Source: Streptomyces sp. 378 (lineage in GTDB: Bacteria; Actinomycetota; Actinomycetes; Streptomycetales; Streptomycetaceae). Taken from it: a stretch of DNA of 64,000 bases. A program made the position numbers and the translations under genes. The notes under the pieces are model-generated. The model searched no databases, had not been told where the DNA came from, and saw only the letters and a list, made by a program, of their open reading frames with translations. The stretch covers positions 124,001 through 188,000 of the forward strand of contig NZ_JASKMS010000006.1 in assembly GCF_030124145.1 (NCBI RefSeq). The letters run 5' to 3'. Positions 35,148-43,357 of this stretch are shown here, piece by piece; position 1 is the stretch's first letter, and each line of letters begins with the position of its first letter.

Positions 35148-36548
35148 GTGACGGCGACACCAGCGCAGCCGTACTCGCCGTCGGTGTCGCGCGCGCATCG
35201 TCCGCGCCGCCGCGACCGCCGCACTCCCGGCCCGCTCCGCGACACGCTCGCTCTGACGATGCTGCCGCTGCTGGCCGCGCTGGCCCTGCCCGCCGCCTTC
35301 GCGGGCGGGGGCACCCGGCGCTGGTTCGGCGGCCGGGCCGAGAACCAGCGGGCCGAGGCCCAGGCCGCGAAGGACGCCGCCGCGGCGGCCTTCTACGAGC
35401 TGGACACCGCCCAGCGCGACCTGCGCATCTCGATCGAGACGATCACCGCCGTCGACGACTCCCCCGCCGCCCGACGCGTCGTCGCCGACTTCGACGCCCT
35501 CGGCCGGCGCATCGACGAGGCCAGCCACCGGTACATCAACGCCGTCGACGCCCACGATCTCGACCGCGACGACCTGGAGGCCTCCGCCGCCTCCCGCGCC
35601 CGCGGCGAGCTGACCGCCGCCAAGGAGGAACTCGGCCGGGTCAAGCAGGAGCTCGACCGCTTCACCGACGGCCTCGGCCCCCTCCTCGGCAAGGCCGAGA
35701 CGCAATTGGCCCGTCTCGCCCCCGCGGTCGAACGCGCCCGGCAGGCCCTGCTCGCCGCCTCCAACGCCCTCGACGCCGTCCGGGCCTCGGGCCTGAAGGC
35801 GGACGACCTCGCCGCCCGGCTCGCCGCCCTCTCCCCGGAGCTCACCAAGCTGAACCAGGGCGCCGGGCAGCACGGTGTGCCGCAGACCCTGGAGCGGGCC
35901 GAGCGGGTCACCCGCGAGGCCGAGGCGGTCCGTGTGGAGGCCGAGCGGCTGCCGGACCGTGCCGCAGAGATCGACCGCCGGCTGGTCTCCCTGCGCACCC
36001 GCGCCCAGGCCCTCACCACCCGCTCCGAGCAGGTCGAACCGACTCTGAGCGAACTCCGCCGCCGCTTCACCGCGGCCTGCTGGCAGGACCTGCAGCACGT
36101 CCCCGACTCCGCCGCGGAGAACGTCCGCCGGGCCGAGACCAGACTGGCCGAGGCGCACACCGCCCGCGGCGAGCAGCGCTGGGCCGACGCCACCGCCCTG
36201 CTGTCGACCGTACGGGCCCTGCTGAACAGCACCGACGAGGCCGTCTCGGCCGCCGGCGACCGGCTGCACCGGCTGAACGCCGTGCAGAAGGACGCCCAGC
36301 AGGAGATCGAGCGCACCCGCTTCGCCATCCGCGACGCCCAGCGGCTCGCCATGGCCGGCCGCAACACCCCCGACCCGCGCCACGCCCGCCCCCTGGACGA
36401 CGCCGTGTCCCGCCTGGACCGCGCCATCGCCCTCCTGGAGGAGCGTCACCCCGACTACTGGCACTTCCTCACGGAGACGGAGGCGGTCCGCCGGACGGTG
36501 GCCCGCGTGGTCTCCGGGATCCGCGAGGAACGAGGGGCCGGGCACTGA
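35148..36548 (+). CDS. Hypothetical coiled-coil membrane protein
   Basis: 466 residues. One N-terminal membrane helix (about 31-52, LTMLPLLAALALPAAFAGG) precedes a long, heptad-rich, Ala/Glu/Arg-rich coiled coil (RAEAQAAKDAAAAAFYELD ... LRRRFTAACWQDLQHVPDSA ... AIALLEERHPDYWHFLTETE). The GTG at 35148 follows GGGAGAGG. No enzyme motif is present. A structural or scaffold role at the membrane, such as with the cytoskeleton, is possible. It is convergent with the amidase gene, 19 nt apart. Confidence 0.8.
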   Translation: MTATPAQPYSPSVSRAHRPRRRDRRTPGPLRDTLALTMLPLLAALALPAAFAGGGTRRWFGGRAENQRAEAQAAKDAAAAAFYELDTAQRDLRISIETITAVDDSPAARRVVADFDALGRRIDEASHRYINAVDAHDLDRDDLEASAASRARGELTAAKEELGRVKQELDRFTDGLGPLLGKAETQLARLAPAVERARQALLAASNALDAVRASGLKADDLAARLAALSPELTKLNQGAGQHGVPQTLERAERVTREAEAVRVEAERLPDRAAEIDRRLVSLRTRAQALTTRSEQVEPTLSELRRRFTAACWQDLQHVPDSAAENVRRAETRLAEAHTARGEQRWADATALLSTVRALLNSTDEAVSAAGDRLHRLNAVQKDAQQEIERTRFAIRDAQRLAMAGRNTPDPRHARPLDDAVSRLDRAIALLEERHPDYWHFLTETEAVRRTVARVVSGIREERGAGH

Positions 36549-36567
36549 GCCCGGCCCCGGTCCGGTC

Positions 36568-37737
36568 TCAGGTGCGGTAGGCGTAGTAGTACGCGTTCGG
36601 GTACGACGCGACGAGGCTCGCCACCGACCTGCGGAAGGTGTTGTTGGAGTGGTAGGTCACGTACGGCACACCACCGCTCTTGTACGTGACGATCATCGTG
36701 TGGTCCTTGGACCCGTCCCGGTCGAAGTCCAGCTGGAGGACGTCACCGACCTCGAGCTGGAAGACGTTGGCGAGGGGCTTGGTCCGCTTGGAGTTCTGGG
36801 CGAACCAGGACCATTCGTTGACGCCGATGAACGAGTGCGACTGGATGTCGGCGTTGCCGAACCACCTGGTGTAGTCGTACACGTAGCCGGGGACGTGCTT
36901 CCAGCCGCCCGCCTTCAGGGACTGGCTGACGAAGTTGGTGCAGTCGCCGCCCGCGCCGCGGCCGCCGAAGTCCGGGTAGTCCTTGTTGTAGGCGTTCCAG
37001 TGCTTCTCGGCGTAGGCCGCCATGGCCTTGTAGTCGTACGTCGTGCCGGTCTTCGGAGCGGCGGCCGGGTTGCGGGTGGTCGCCGCGCGCGGGGCGTTCG
37101 GCATGGTGTCGGCGGCGGTGGTCGCCTTGACGGGGGCGGGCTGGGAGAGCGTGTTCACCGCGAGACCGCCCTGGTCGGCGTCGCGGATGCCCGTCAGCTG
37201 CCAGTCGCCGTGCCGGTCGGCCTTGAAGGTCAGCTCGTGCCGGGCCTGGAATCCGGTGGTCTTCGGCGCGTCGTCACGGGCCCGGGCGTAGGTCAGGGTC
37301 GTGGTCTCGGTGACCTCCGCCTTGGCCGTGCGGCCCGTCACCCGCGTGGCGTTCAGGGTGACGGTGGTGCTGGCGCCGCGGTACCTCTCGCCGGCCTTCG
37401 CCAGCTTCTGCTTGCGCTGCCCCAGCGCGGACCGGGTGGCGTCCTCGGTGCGGGCCGTGCCCGAGGACAGCTCGACGTCGTCGGAGAAGCCGTCGGTCAG
37501 CGGCTTGTCCGCGTCGGCCTGCCCGCCGTCGACCAGCGCGTTGGTGCGGTCGGTGAAGACCGCGTCCGCCAGCCGCTGGAAGGTGGCCCTGGTCCGCGCG
37601 TCCACCGTCGGGTCGTCGCTGACCGCCGCGCCCGCGCTCCAGTTGGGCAGCAGGGCGGCTCCGGCGACGACCGAGGTCGCCGCGGCCCCGAGTATCGTGA
37701 CGCGACGGCGCGTTCCGCTCAATTTCCTTGATTTCAC
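36568..37737 (-). CDS. Secreted amidase-domain protein (PF12671-like)
   Basis: 389 residues. An export signal (about 1-38, with RRR and ATSVVAGAALLPNWSAGAA) is followed by a beta-rich middle domain and a C-terminal amidase-like domain: GRGAGGDCTNFVSQSLKAGG (catalytic Cys), then DRDGSKDHTMIVTYKSGG (His). Such domains are cysteine peptidases/amidases related to CHAP/NlpC folds and probably act on the cell wall. The GTG at 37737 has GGGGAAA upstream; the longer in-frame extension crosses the neighbouring gene. Confidence 0.88.
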   Translation of the reverse strand: MKSRKLSGTRRRVTILGAAATSVVAGAALLPNWSAGAAVSDDPTVDARTRATFQRLADAVFTDRTNALVDGGQADADKPLTDGFSDDVELSSGTARTEDATRSALGQRKQKLAKAGERYRGASTTVTLNATRVTGRTAKAEVTETTTLTYARARDDAPKTTGFQARHELTFKADRHGDWQLTGIRDADQGGLAVNTLSQPAPVKATTAADTMPNAPRAATTRNPAAAPKTGTTYDYKAMAAYAEKHWNAYNKDYPDFGGRGAGGDCTNFVSQSLKAGGWKHVPGYVYDYTRWFGNADIQSHSFIGVNEWSWFAQNSKRTKPLANVFQLEVGDVLQLDFDRDGSKDHTMIVTYKSGGVPYVTYHSNNTFRRSVASLVASYPNAYYYAYRT

Positions 37738-37844
37738 TCGTGTTTCCCCTCTTGCCCCGGCCGAAGGGTTACCGGGGTAGGAGATTTTTGCATGAAGTGT
37801 GCGGCCTCTGTGAAGGGCGTTGCGCCTGTTACTTTCGGACCTGA

Positions 37845-39122
37845 TCACTTCACTACCGTCGACCAGTCGGGCGACTGTGCCGGGTCCAGGCCGCGCAGTC
37901 GTTGCAGGGTCCCGGGCTCCTGCACGTCGAGCCAGTCGGCCAGTTCCCTGAAGGACACGCATTTGACGTCCTTCTTGGTGCACATGTTCTTGATGACCCG
38001 GTCGACGGCCCGCATGTAGATGCCGCCGTTCCAGTCCTCGAAGTGGTTGCCGATGAACAGCGGGGCCCGGCTGCCGTAGTACACGCGGTTGAAGCCGGAC
38101 ATGTAGGAGGCGACGGTCTGCTCCTCCCACTCGGGGTACTTCGCCGGGTCGCCTTCGGTCTCACCCTCGGACTGGTTGTAGAGAAAGTTGAAGTCCATCG
38201 ACAGGCCCTGGTACTTGCCACCCTCGTAAGGGAGCATCTGCAGCGGGAAGTCCCATATGCCGTTCTTCTTGCGGGGCCATATCTGGAAGTCGCCCGCGGA
38301 GCTGGCGTCGTAGCGCCACTTGTAGCTCTTGGCGGCCTTCAGCAGGTTCTCCTGGCCCTCCAGACAGGGCGCCCGGCCGCCGGTGACCTCCTTCCTGAGG
38401 TCGAACGGCAGCGGGTCGATGTCCGTGAAGCCGGTGTTGGTCTTCCACTTCTCGACGAAGTCGTAGAACTGGTCGATCTCGCTCTTCCACTCCGCGACAC
38501 TCCAGTCGCCGCCGCCCTTCTTGCCGCAGAAGTGGCCGTTGAAGTGGGTGCCGATCTCGTTCCCGTCCTGCCACGCCTTGCCGAGCTGCTCCAGCGTGGT
38601 GCGGATGTGCTCGTCGGTGGCGAAGCTGATCGCCGCCGAGCCCTTGGAGTGCTGGGGCGGGGCGTAGAGGTCCTTCTTGCTCTTGGGCAGGAGGTAGATG
38701 CCCGTGAGGAAGAAGGTCATGTGGACGTCGTACTCCTTCGCCAGCTCCCGGTAGTGCGAGAAGAGTCCGTCGTCGCCCTGCAGCGCACCGTCCCAGGAGA
38801 AGACGACGAACTGGGGCGGCTTCTCACCCGGTTTGAGCGGCACCGGCTTCAACTGACCCTTCGGGGGGCCGGTGTAGGAGGTGGAGCCGTCCCCCAGGAC
38901 CTTCGTCCGGCCGTCCCACTCGGGTTCCCGGTCCGCCTTCGCCGAGGGCTCCGCGCCGGCCCCGGAGGAGGCGGTCGGGGCGGTGGTGTCCGAGGGGGCC
39001 AGGGCCAGATAGGCCGCGACCAGCGACGCGACGACGAGGATGGCCGCCAGGGTCAGCACCCTCGGGGACGCGGTGCGGCGGGGTGCGCGGGGTCGGCGGC
39101 GGCGGCCGGACGGCGGATTCAT
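37845..39122 (-). CDS. Secreted polysaccharide-deacetylase-like protein
   Basis: 425 residues with one N-terminal membrane anchor (about 21-42). The extracellular domain has a NodB-like layout: FSWDGA at the position of the TFDD motif, HMTFFLTGIYLLP and then GNEIGTHFNGHFCG, where HxxxH should bind the metal. YYGSRAPLFIGNHFEDWNGGIYM near the C-terminus is typical of this actinobacterial subfamily. The first aspartate pair is reduced to a single Asp, so activity is uncertain. The ATG at 39122 is used. Confidence 0.82.
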   Translation of the reverse strand: MNPPSGRRRRPRAPRRTASPRVLTLAAILVVASLVAAYLALAPSDTTAPTASSGAGAEPSAKADREPEWDGRTKVLGDGSTSYTGPPKGQLKPVPLKPGEKPPQFVVFSWDGALQGDDGLFSHYRELAKEYDVHMTFFLTGIYLLPKSKKDLYAPPQHSKGSAAISFATDEHIRTTLEQLGKAWQDGNEIGTHFNGHFCGKKGGGDWSVAEWKSEIDQFYDFVEKWKTNTGFTDIDPLPFDLRKEVTGGRAPCLEGQENLLKAAKSYKWRYDASSAGDFQIWPRKKNGIWDFPLQMLPYEGGKYQGLSMDFNFLYNQSEGETEGDPAKYPEWEEQTVASYMSGFNRVYYGSRAPLFIGNHFEDWNGGIYMRAVDRVIKNMCTKKDVKCVSFRELADWLDVQEPGTLQRLRGLDPAQSPDWSTVVK

Positions 39123-39176
39123 GCGCGACTCATTCTCCGAGGGGGTGGGGGGTACGGGTCGGTGCCGGGGCGGGGG

Positions 39177-41366
39177 TCATCCGATGCCGCGGGCACCGGA
39201 CCAGATGCGGTACGGGACGCTGTCGTCGAGGGAGCCCGCGATCCCCTTCAACGGCAGGGGTTCGAGGCTCTTGGCGAGGTCGATGCGGTAGGCCACCACG
39301 GCCGTCGACACGGAGTCGGCCGTGCCGACGTACCAGGCGGCCGTGTCGTTCTGCGTGGTGCCGGCCTTCCCGGCCACCGCGGTGGTCGTGGCCACCCCCG
39401 GACGGGCGGTGCGGAAGGCGTCCGTGAGGGCGGACTGGACCGCCGCGGCCACGTGCGCCTTCACCGCACGGCGGGAGGCGGGTTTCGTCAGCATGACCTC
39501 GGTGCCGTTGCGGGTGATCCGGGCCACCGAGTACGGCTCGACGTGCGTGCCGGCGGCGGCGAACGTGGCGTATCCGCTGGCCATGCGGATGGCGCTGGGC
39601 GTGGCACTGCCCAGCGACATCGCGGGCACCTGCGGTCCGAAGCTGGAGGAGAGCAGGCCTGCCCGCTGGGCGGTCTCCCGCACCTTGTCCAGGCCGGTGT
39701 CCATGCCGAGCTGCATGAACGGCGTGTTCACCGACAGGGCGAGCGCCCGGCTCAGGCTGATGTGGCCGTAGGACTTCTTGCCGTCGTTGTGGGAGGTGAC
39801 CTGCTTGCCGCCACGGTCCCAGTAGGGGCCCTCGGGGGTCCTGACGGCGATGCCGTCGTCCCCGTCGTACAGCGTCTGCGGGGTGACCTCGGTCGCGGGG
39901 CCCTCCCGGGTCTTGTGCACGCCGTGCTCCAAGGCGGCGGCGTAGACGAACGGCAGGAAGGCCGAACCGGCGGGCACGGTGGTCGCGTTGGACTCGTTGT
40001 AGCCCTGGGTACGGTGGTCGGGGCCGCCGTGCATGGCGAGGATCCGGCCGTCGGTGGCCACCGAGGCGGCGCCGAAGTGCAGGGACTTCGCCTTGGCCGG
40101 GTCCTCTTTCCGCGCCTGCTTGCGGGCCTTGGACACGGCGTCGGTGAGCGCGCTCTCCTGCTTGCGGTCGAAGGTCGTGTAGATCTGGTAGCCGCCGAAG
40201 TCGAATTCCTTGTCCGAGATGTGCGCCGCCTTCTTGGCGTACTGGGCGGCCAGTTCCAGGAGATAGTCGCTCTGCTTGCCGGTGTCGAACCCGGGCGCCC
40301 GCTCCAGCGGCTCGGGGAACGCCTTGTACCGGGCCCGCTCGGCCTTCGACAGGGTGCCGATGTCGACCATGCGGTCGAGGATCCAGGTCCAGCGCTCCAC
40401 CGCCCGGGCGCGGTTGGCCTGGCTCAGGGCCGGGTCATAGAGTCCCGCGCCCTTGAGGAGGGAGGAGAGGAAGGCGGCCTCGCTGACGTTGAGTTCGCCG
40501 ACGTCCTTGCCGTAGTAGGCCTGGGCGGCGCGCTGGATGCCGTAGGTGCCGCGGCCGAACCAGCTCGTGTTGAGGTAGCCCTCGAGTATGTCGTCCTTGC
40601 TCATCCTGTTGTCGAGCTTGAGGGCGATCATGGCCTCGGTGAACTTGCGGCGTACGGACCGGTCCTGGCTGAGGTAGACGTTCTTGACGTACTGCTGGGT
40701 GATGGTGGAGCCGCCCTGGGTGTCTCCCCGGCCGACCGTGCGCCACAGGGCGCGGGTGAGGCCGGTGACGGATATGCCGGGGTCGCTGTAGAAGCTCGCG
40801 TTCTCCGCCGCCAGCACCGCGTCGCGGACGTCCTCGGGTATGTCCTTCAGCGGCATCGCCTGCCGCCGCACCCAGCCGGTGCGGGCCATGGGCGTCCCGT
40901 CGGACCAGAAGTAGACGTTGTCCTGCTGTGTGGCATACGAGTTGAGGTTCTCGGGGATGTCGGTGGCGGCGTAGGCGGAGCCCAGGAGGACGAACGTCAG
41001 GCCGGTGAGCGTCAGCGCGGCACCGAGCCACTGCCGCAGTGAGGGCGCCCAGCGGCGCCAGCCGGTGCGGTCGGCGTGCGGGTAACGGGGCCGCAGTCGG
41101 CGGGCGCCGGCGGCGAGGCGGGTGGCCGGCCGCGCCAACGCCGGGGGTGCGGGGGGAAGACGGGACAGGAGGGAGGGCCGGGGGGCTCTGCGCCGACGGC
41201 GCGACCGGCCGGGACCACTCCCGTCGGGAGTCGCACCGGACGATGTGTTCGCCTGGTCGGTCGCGGCCACCTCGACGACGCGCAACAGCATGGTCTCGTC
41301 CGCGTTCATGGAACCCGGGACCTTCAACTGCATGGTCTCGTCCGGTTCCTGCCCAGCCTTGGACAC
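39177..41366 (-). CDS. Class A penicillin-binding protein with GT51 domain and degenerate transpeptidase
   Basis: 729 residues. A basic cytoplasmic N-terminus and one membrane helix (about 115-136) precede a GT51 glycosyltransferase: AAENASFYSD (catalytic Glu188), DTQGGSTITQQYVKN and GYLNTSWFGRGTYGIQ. The transpeptidase part keeps SVNTPF (SxN) and GKAGTTQND (KTG-like), but the SxxK motif reads S468-A-F-L471, so the catalytic lysine is missing. Cell-wall polymerase activity is likely; cross-linking is doubtful. The N-terminus contains ADETMLLRV, which resembles FHA-target-like Thr motifs. The GTG at 41366 follows GGGAG. Confidence 0.9.
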   Translation of the reverse strand: MSKAGQEPDETMQLKVPGSMNADETMLLRVVEVAATDQANTSSGATPDGSGPGRSRRRRRAPRPSLLSRLPPAPPALARPATRLAAGARRLRPRYPHADRTGWRRWAPSLRQWLGAALTLTGLTFVLLGSAYAATDIPENLNSYATQQDNVYFWSDGTPMARTGWVRRQAMPLKDIPEDVRDAVLAAENASFYSDPGISVTGLTRALWRTVGRGDTQGGSTITQQYVKNVYLSQDRSVRRKFTEAMIALKLDNRMSKDDILEGYLNTSWFGRGTYGIQRAAQAYYGKDVGELNVSEAAFLSSLLKGAGLYDPALSQANRARAVERWTWILDRMVDIGTLSKAERARYKAFPEPLERAPGFDTGKQSDYLLELAAQYAKKAAHISDKEFDFGGYQIYTTFDRKQESALTDAVSKARKQARKEDPAKAKSLHFGAASVATDGRILAMHGGPDHRTQGYNESNATTVPAGSAFLPFVYAAALEHGVHKTREGPATEVTPQTLYDGDDGIAVRTPEGPYWDRGGKQVTSHNDGKKSYGHISLSRALALSVNTPFMQLGMDTGLDKVRETAQRAGLLSSSFGPQVPAMSLGSATPSAIRMASGYATFAAAGTHVEPYSVARITRNGTEVMLTKPASRRAVKAHVAAAVQSALTDAFRTARPGVATTTAVAGKAGTTQNDTAAWYVGTADSVSTAVVAYRIDLAKSLEPLPLKGIAGSLDDSVPYRIWSGARGIG

Positions 41367-41575
41367 GACTGCGTCTCCCTCCCCCTCAGGTGGTGCTCCG
41401 CGCGGAAGGACTCGGCTGCCTGGGTCAACGACAGCGAGTCCTCACCATCCCCCGCTTGTACGGCTCCTCGCGGCATTCGAAAAGCTATCAGCGGCTTTTA
41501 CAGTTCCTCCACACCGGTACGGCAGGAGTGATCTCAAAGAGCGTGACTTCCGTCGGTGCGGATTACTCTGTCCCC

Positions 41576-41788
41576 ATGCCTCGCTACGAGTACCGCTGCC
41601 GGACCTGCGGCGACACCTTCGAACTCAGCCGTCCCATGGCGGAGTCCTCCGACCCCGCGGCCTGCCCCTCCGGTCACGACGACACGGTGAAGCTCCTCTC
41701 CACGGTCGCGGTCGGCGGCTCGGCCTCCGCCCCGGCACCCGGCTCGGGTGGCGGTGGCGGCTGCTGCGGTGGCGGCTGCTGCGGCTGA
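41576..41788 (+). CDS. FmdB family zinc-ribbon protein with Cys-rich tail
   Basis: 70 residues. MPRYEYRCRTCGDTFELSRPM is the FmdB/CxxC regulatory ribbon, although the second zinc pair is not a clean CxxC (ACPSGHDD). A flexible Gly/Ser/Ala linker ends in GGGGGCCGGGCCG, a vicinal-cysteine tail that could bind metal. The ATG lies 10 nt after ATTACTCT, a possible -10 for a leaderless transcript. The function is unknown; the family was named from a formamidase operon. Confidence 0.85.
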   Translation: MPRYEYRCRTCGDTFELSRPMAESSDPAACPSGHDDTVKLLSTVAVGGSASAPAPGSGGGGGCCGGGCCG

Positions 41789-41844
41789 CGCCCCTCCTCG
41801 GTTTCCTCAGGAGTTCTTCAGCTTCGGTTTCCTAGCGTGGTGGC

Positions 41845-42627
41845 ATGACAGCCATCGCAGCGGACGCCGGACCGCAATGGGTCAACGACCTGATGGACGC
41901 GCTGGGCGCGCCGGGTGCCGGTCTCGCCATCGCCCTGGAGAACCTGTTCCCGCCGCTGCCCAGCGAGGTGATCCTGCCCCTCGCCGGGTTCGCCGCGAGC
42001 AGCGGCCGCATGAGCCTGCTCGCGGTCCTGCTGTGGACGACGGCGGGCTCGGTGATCGGCGCGCTCGCCCTGTACGGGGTCGGTGCGCTGCTCGGCCGTG
42101 ACCGGACGGTGGCGATCGCGTCCCGGCTGCCGCTGGTGAAGGTCTCGGACATCGAGAAGACCGAAGCGTGGTTCCTGAAGCACGGCACCAAGGCCGTGTT
42201 CTTCGGCCGGATGATCCCGATCTTCCGCAGCCTGATCTCCGTGCCGGCGGGCGTGGAGCGCATGCGTCTGCCGGTGTTCCTGGGGCTGACCACCCTGGGC
42301 AGCGCGATCTGGAACACGGTGTTCGTGCTCGCGGGCTACTTCCTCGGCGCCAACTGGCACCAGGTGTCGGGCATCGTCTCGGCCTACTCCAAGGTGGTCC
42401 TGGCCGTGGCGGCGCTGGCGGTGGTGGTCTTCGCCGGAGCCCGGCTCCTGCAACGCCCCAAGACCAAGCGCCCCGAAGGGGCACGGGCAACCGCGCGATC
42501 GGCCACGACGAGGCCGCACCCGTACGACGACCAGGACACCCGGGTGCTCAGGCTCCCCGCACTGCCCCCAGAAGCTCCCGCAGGATCCGCTCCCCGGCCA
42601 GAACGCCCCGCTCGGGAAGCGCCCTGA
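41845..42627 (+). CDS. DedA family membrane protein
   Basis: 260 residues. DedA landmarks are ALENLFPPLPSEVILPLAGF (re-entrant loop with an E and paired prolines), FFGRMIPIFRSLISVPAG (the FxRFxPxxR-type segment) and GSAIWNTVFVLAGYFLG. It is a probable undecaprenyl-phosphate or phospholipid flippase. The tail after the last helix (about residue 205 on) is basic and proline-rich and includes a Streptomyces repeat (copy B). Its last 80 nt overlap the end of the opposing HAD gene. Confidence 0.88.
   Translation: MTAIAADAGPQWVNDLMDALGAPGAGLAIALENLFPPLPSEVILPLAGFAASSGRMSLLAVLLWTTAGSVIGALALYGVGALLGRDRTVAIASRLPLVKVSDIEKTEAWFLKHGTKAVFFGRMIPIFRSLISVPAGVERMRLPVFLGLTTLGSAIWNTVFVLAGYFLGANWHQVSGIVSAYSKVVLAVAALAVVVFAGARLLQRPKTKRPEGARATARSATTRPHPYDDQDTRVLRLPALPPEAPAGSAPRPERPAREAP
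42476..42522 (+). repeat. Streptomyces GC-rich repeat, copy B (DedA C-terminal tail)
   Basis: The central ACCGCGCGATC and the flanks GGGGCACGGGC and GCCGCACCCG align with copies A and C. It is in the sense direction and encodes EGARATARSATTRPHP, close to the peptide encoded by copy C (RGARGTARSALTGPHP) in an unrelated protein. Confidence 0.65.
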
Positions 42628-43357
42628 GCGCGGGAGCCGTCCAGCCGGTGTCGGCCAGCTCACCGTGGCCGGGGCGCCAGCCCCGGTCGGCCGCGAGGAG
42701 CAGGTCGGCGTCGAGCAGGGAGTCGCCGGCGGCGAGGGTGAGCTCGGCGCCGGTCCGGCGAGCGACCTCGCGCATCGCCGCGCTCTTGGTGAGCGGCTTG
42801 GGGACGGCGTAGATCTTGCGGCCCTGGAGGGACACCGTCCAGCCGCGGTTCTCCGCCCACACCCCCAGTTCCTTCACCCAGTCCTCGTCGAGCAGCTCCC
42901 GCTCGACGACGAGGTAGGCGAACAGGTCGTCGGCGACGCGGTGCTTGCGCACCCACACCGGGTCGGCGGCGCGCAGCAGGTGTTCCTGCACCTCCGCCAG
43001 GGGCGCGCACTGGTCGGCCAGCCGGGCGGTGACCCGGGCGTGCCAGTCGGGGTCGGAGACGCCGTCCACCAGGAGGTGGCCGCCGTTGGCGCAGATGGCG
43101 TACGTGGGCTGGGGACCCGGCAGGTTGATGCGCTGGTACTGCTTGCGCGTCCGGGTCGTCGTCGGCACGAACACGGCCGCGTCGCCCAGGTCGGTGAGGA
43201 GCTGGGCCGCCGTCTCCGTCATGTACGACAACGGCTTGCTCTCGTGCACCTCCACACAGAGCAACCGGGGTGCCCGCGCGTCCGGCATGGTCAGCGCGAG
43301 AGCGGCGGACGAGTAGATCAGGGTGCGGTCGAGGTCGCTCGCGACGAGTGCGGGCAT
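42548..43357 (-). CDS. HAD-superfamily phosphatase of the Ter island (SPP-like)
   Basis: 269 residues. VASDLDRTLIYSS carries the nucleophile Asp and the acid-base Asp; TKSAAMREVA and LAAGDSLLDADLL supply the lysine and Mg2+ motifs. It resembles sucrose-phosphate-phosphatase-like HADs of the Ter stress operons (predicted to dephosphorylate a nucleoside-like metabolite). The ATG at 43357 overlaps the fusion gene's stop, so the two are translationally coupled. Convergent overlap with the DedA gene is 80 nt. Confidence 0.88.
   Translation of the reverse strand: MPALVASDLDRTLIYSSAALALTMPDARAPRLLCVEVHESKPLSYMTETAAQLLTDLGDAAVFVPTTTRTRKQYQRINLPGPQPTYAICANGGHLLVDGVSDPDWHARVTARLADQCAPLAEVQEHLLRAADPVWVRKHRVADDLFAYLVVERELLDEDWVKELGVWAENRGWTVSLQGRKIYAVPKPLTKSAAMREVARRTGAELTLAAGDSLLDADLLLAADRGWRPGHGELADTGWTAPALRALPERGVLAGERILRELLGAVRGA

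Noticed and set aside
37902-41042. A 1046-residue plus-strand frame
   Set aside because: Shadow of the deacetylase-like and PBP genes; valine/glycine/arginine-rich with no domain.
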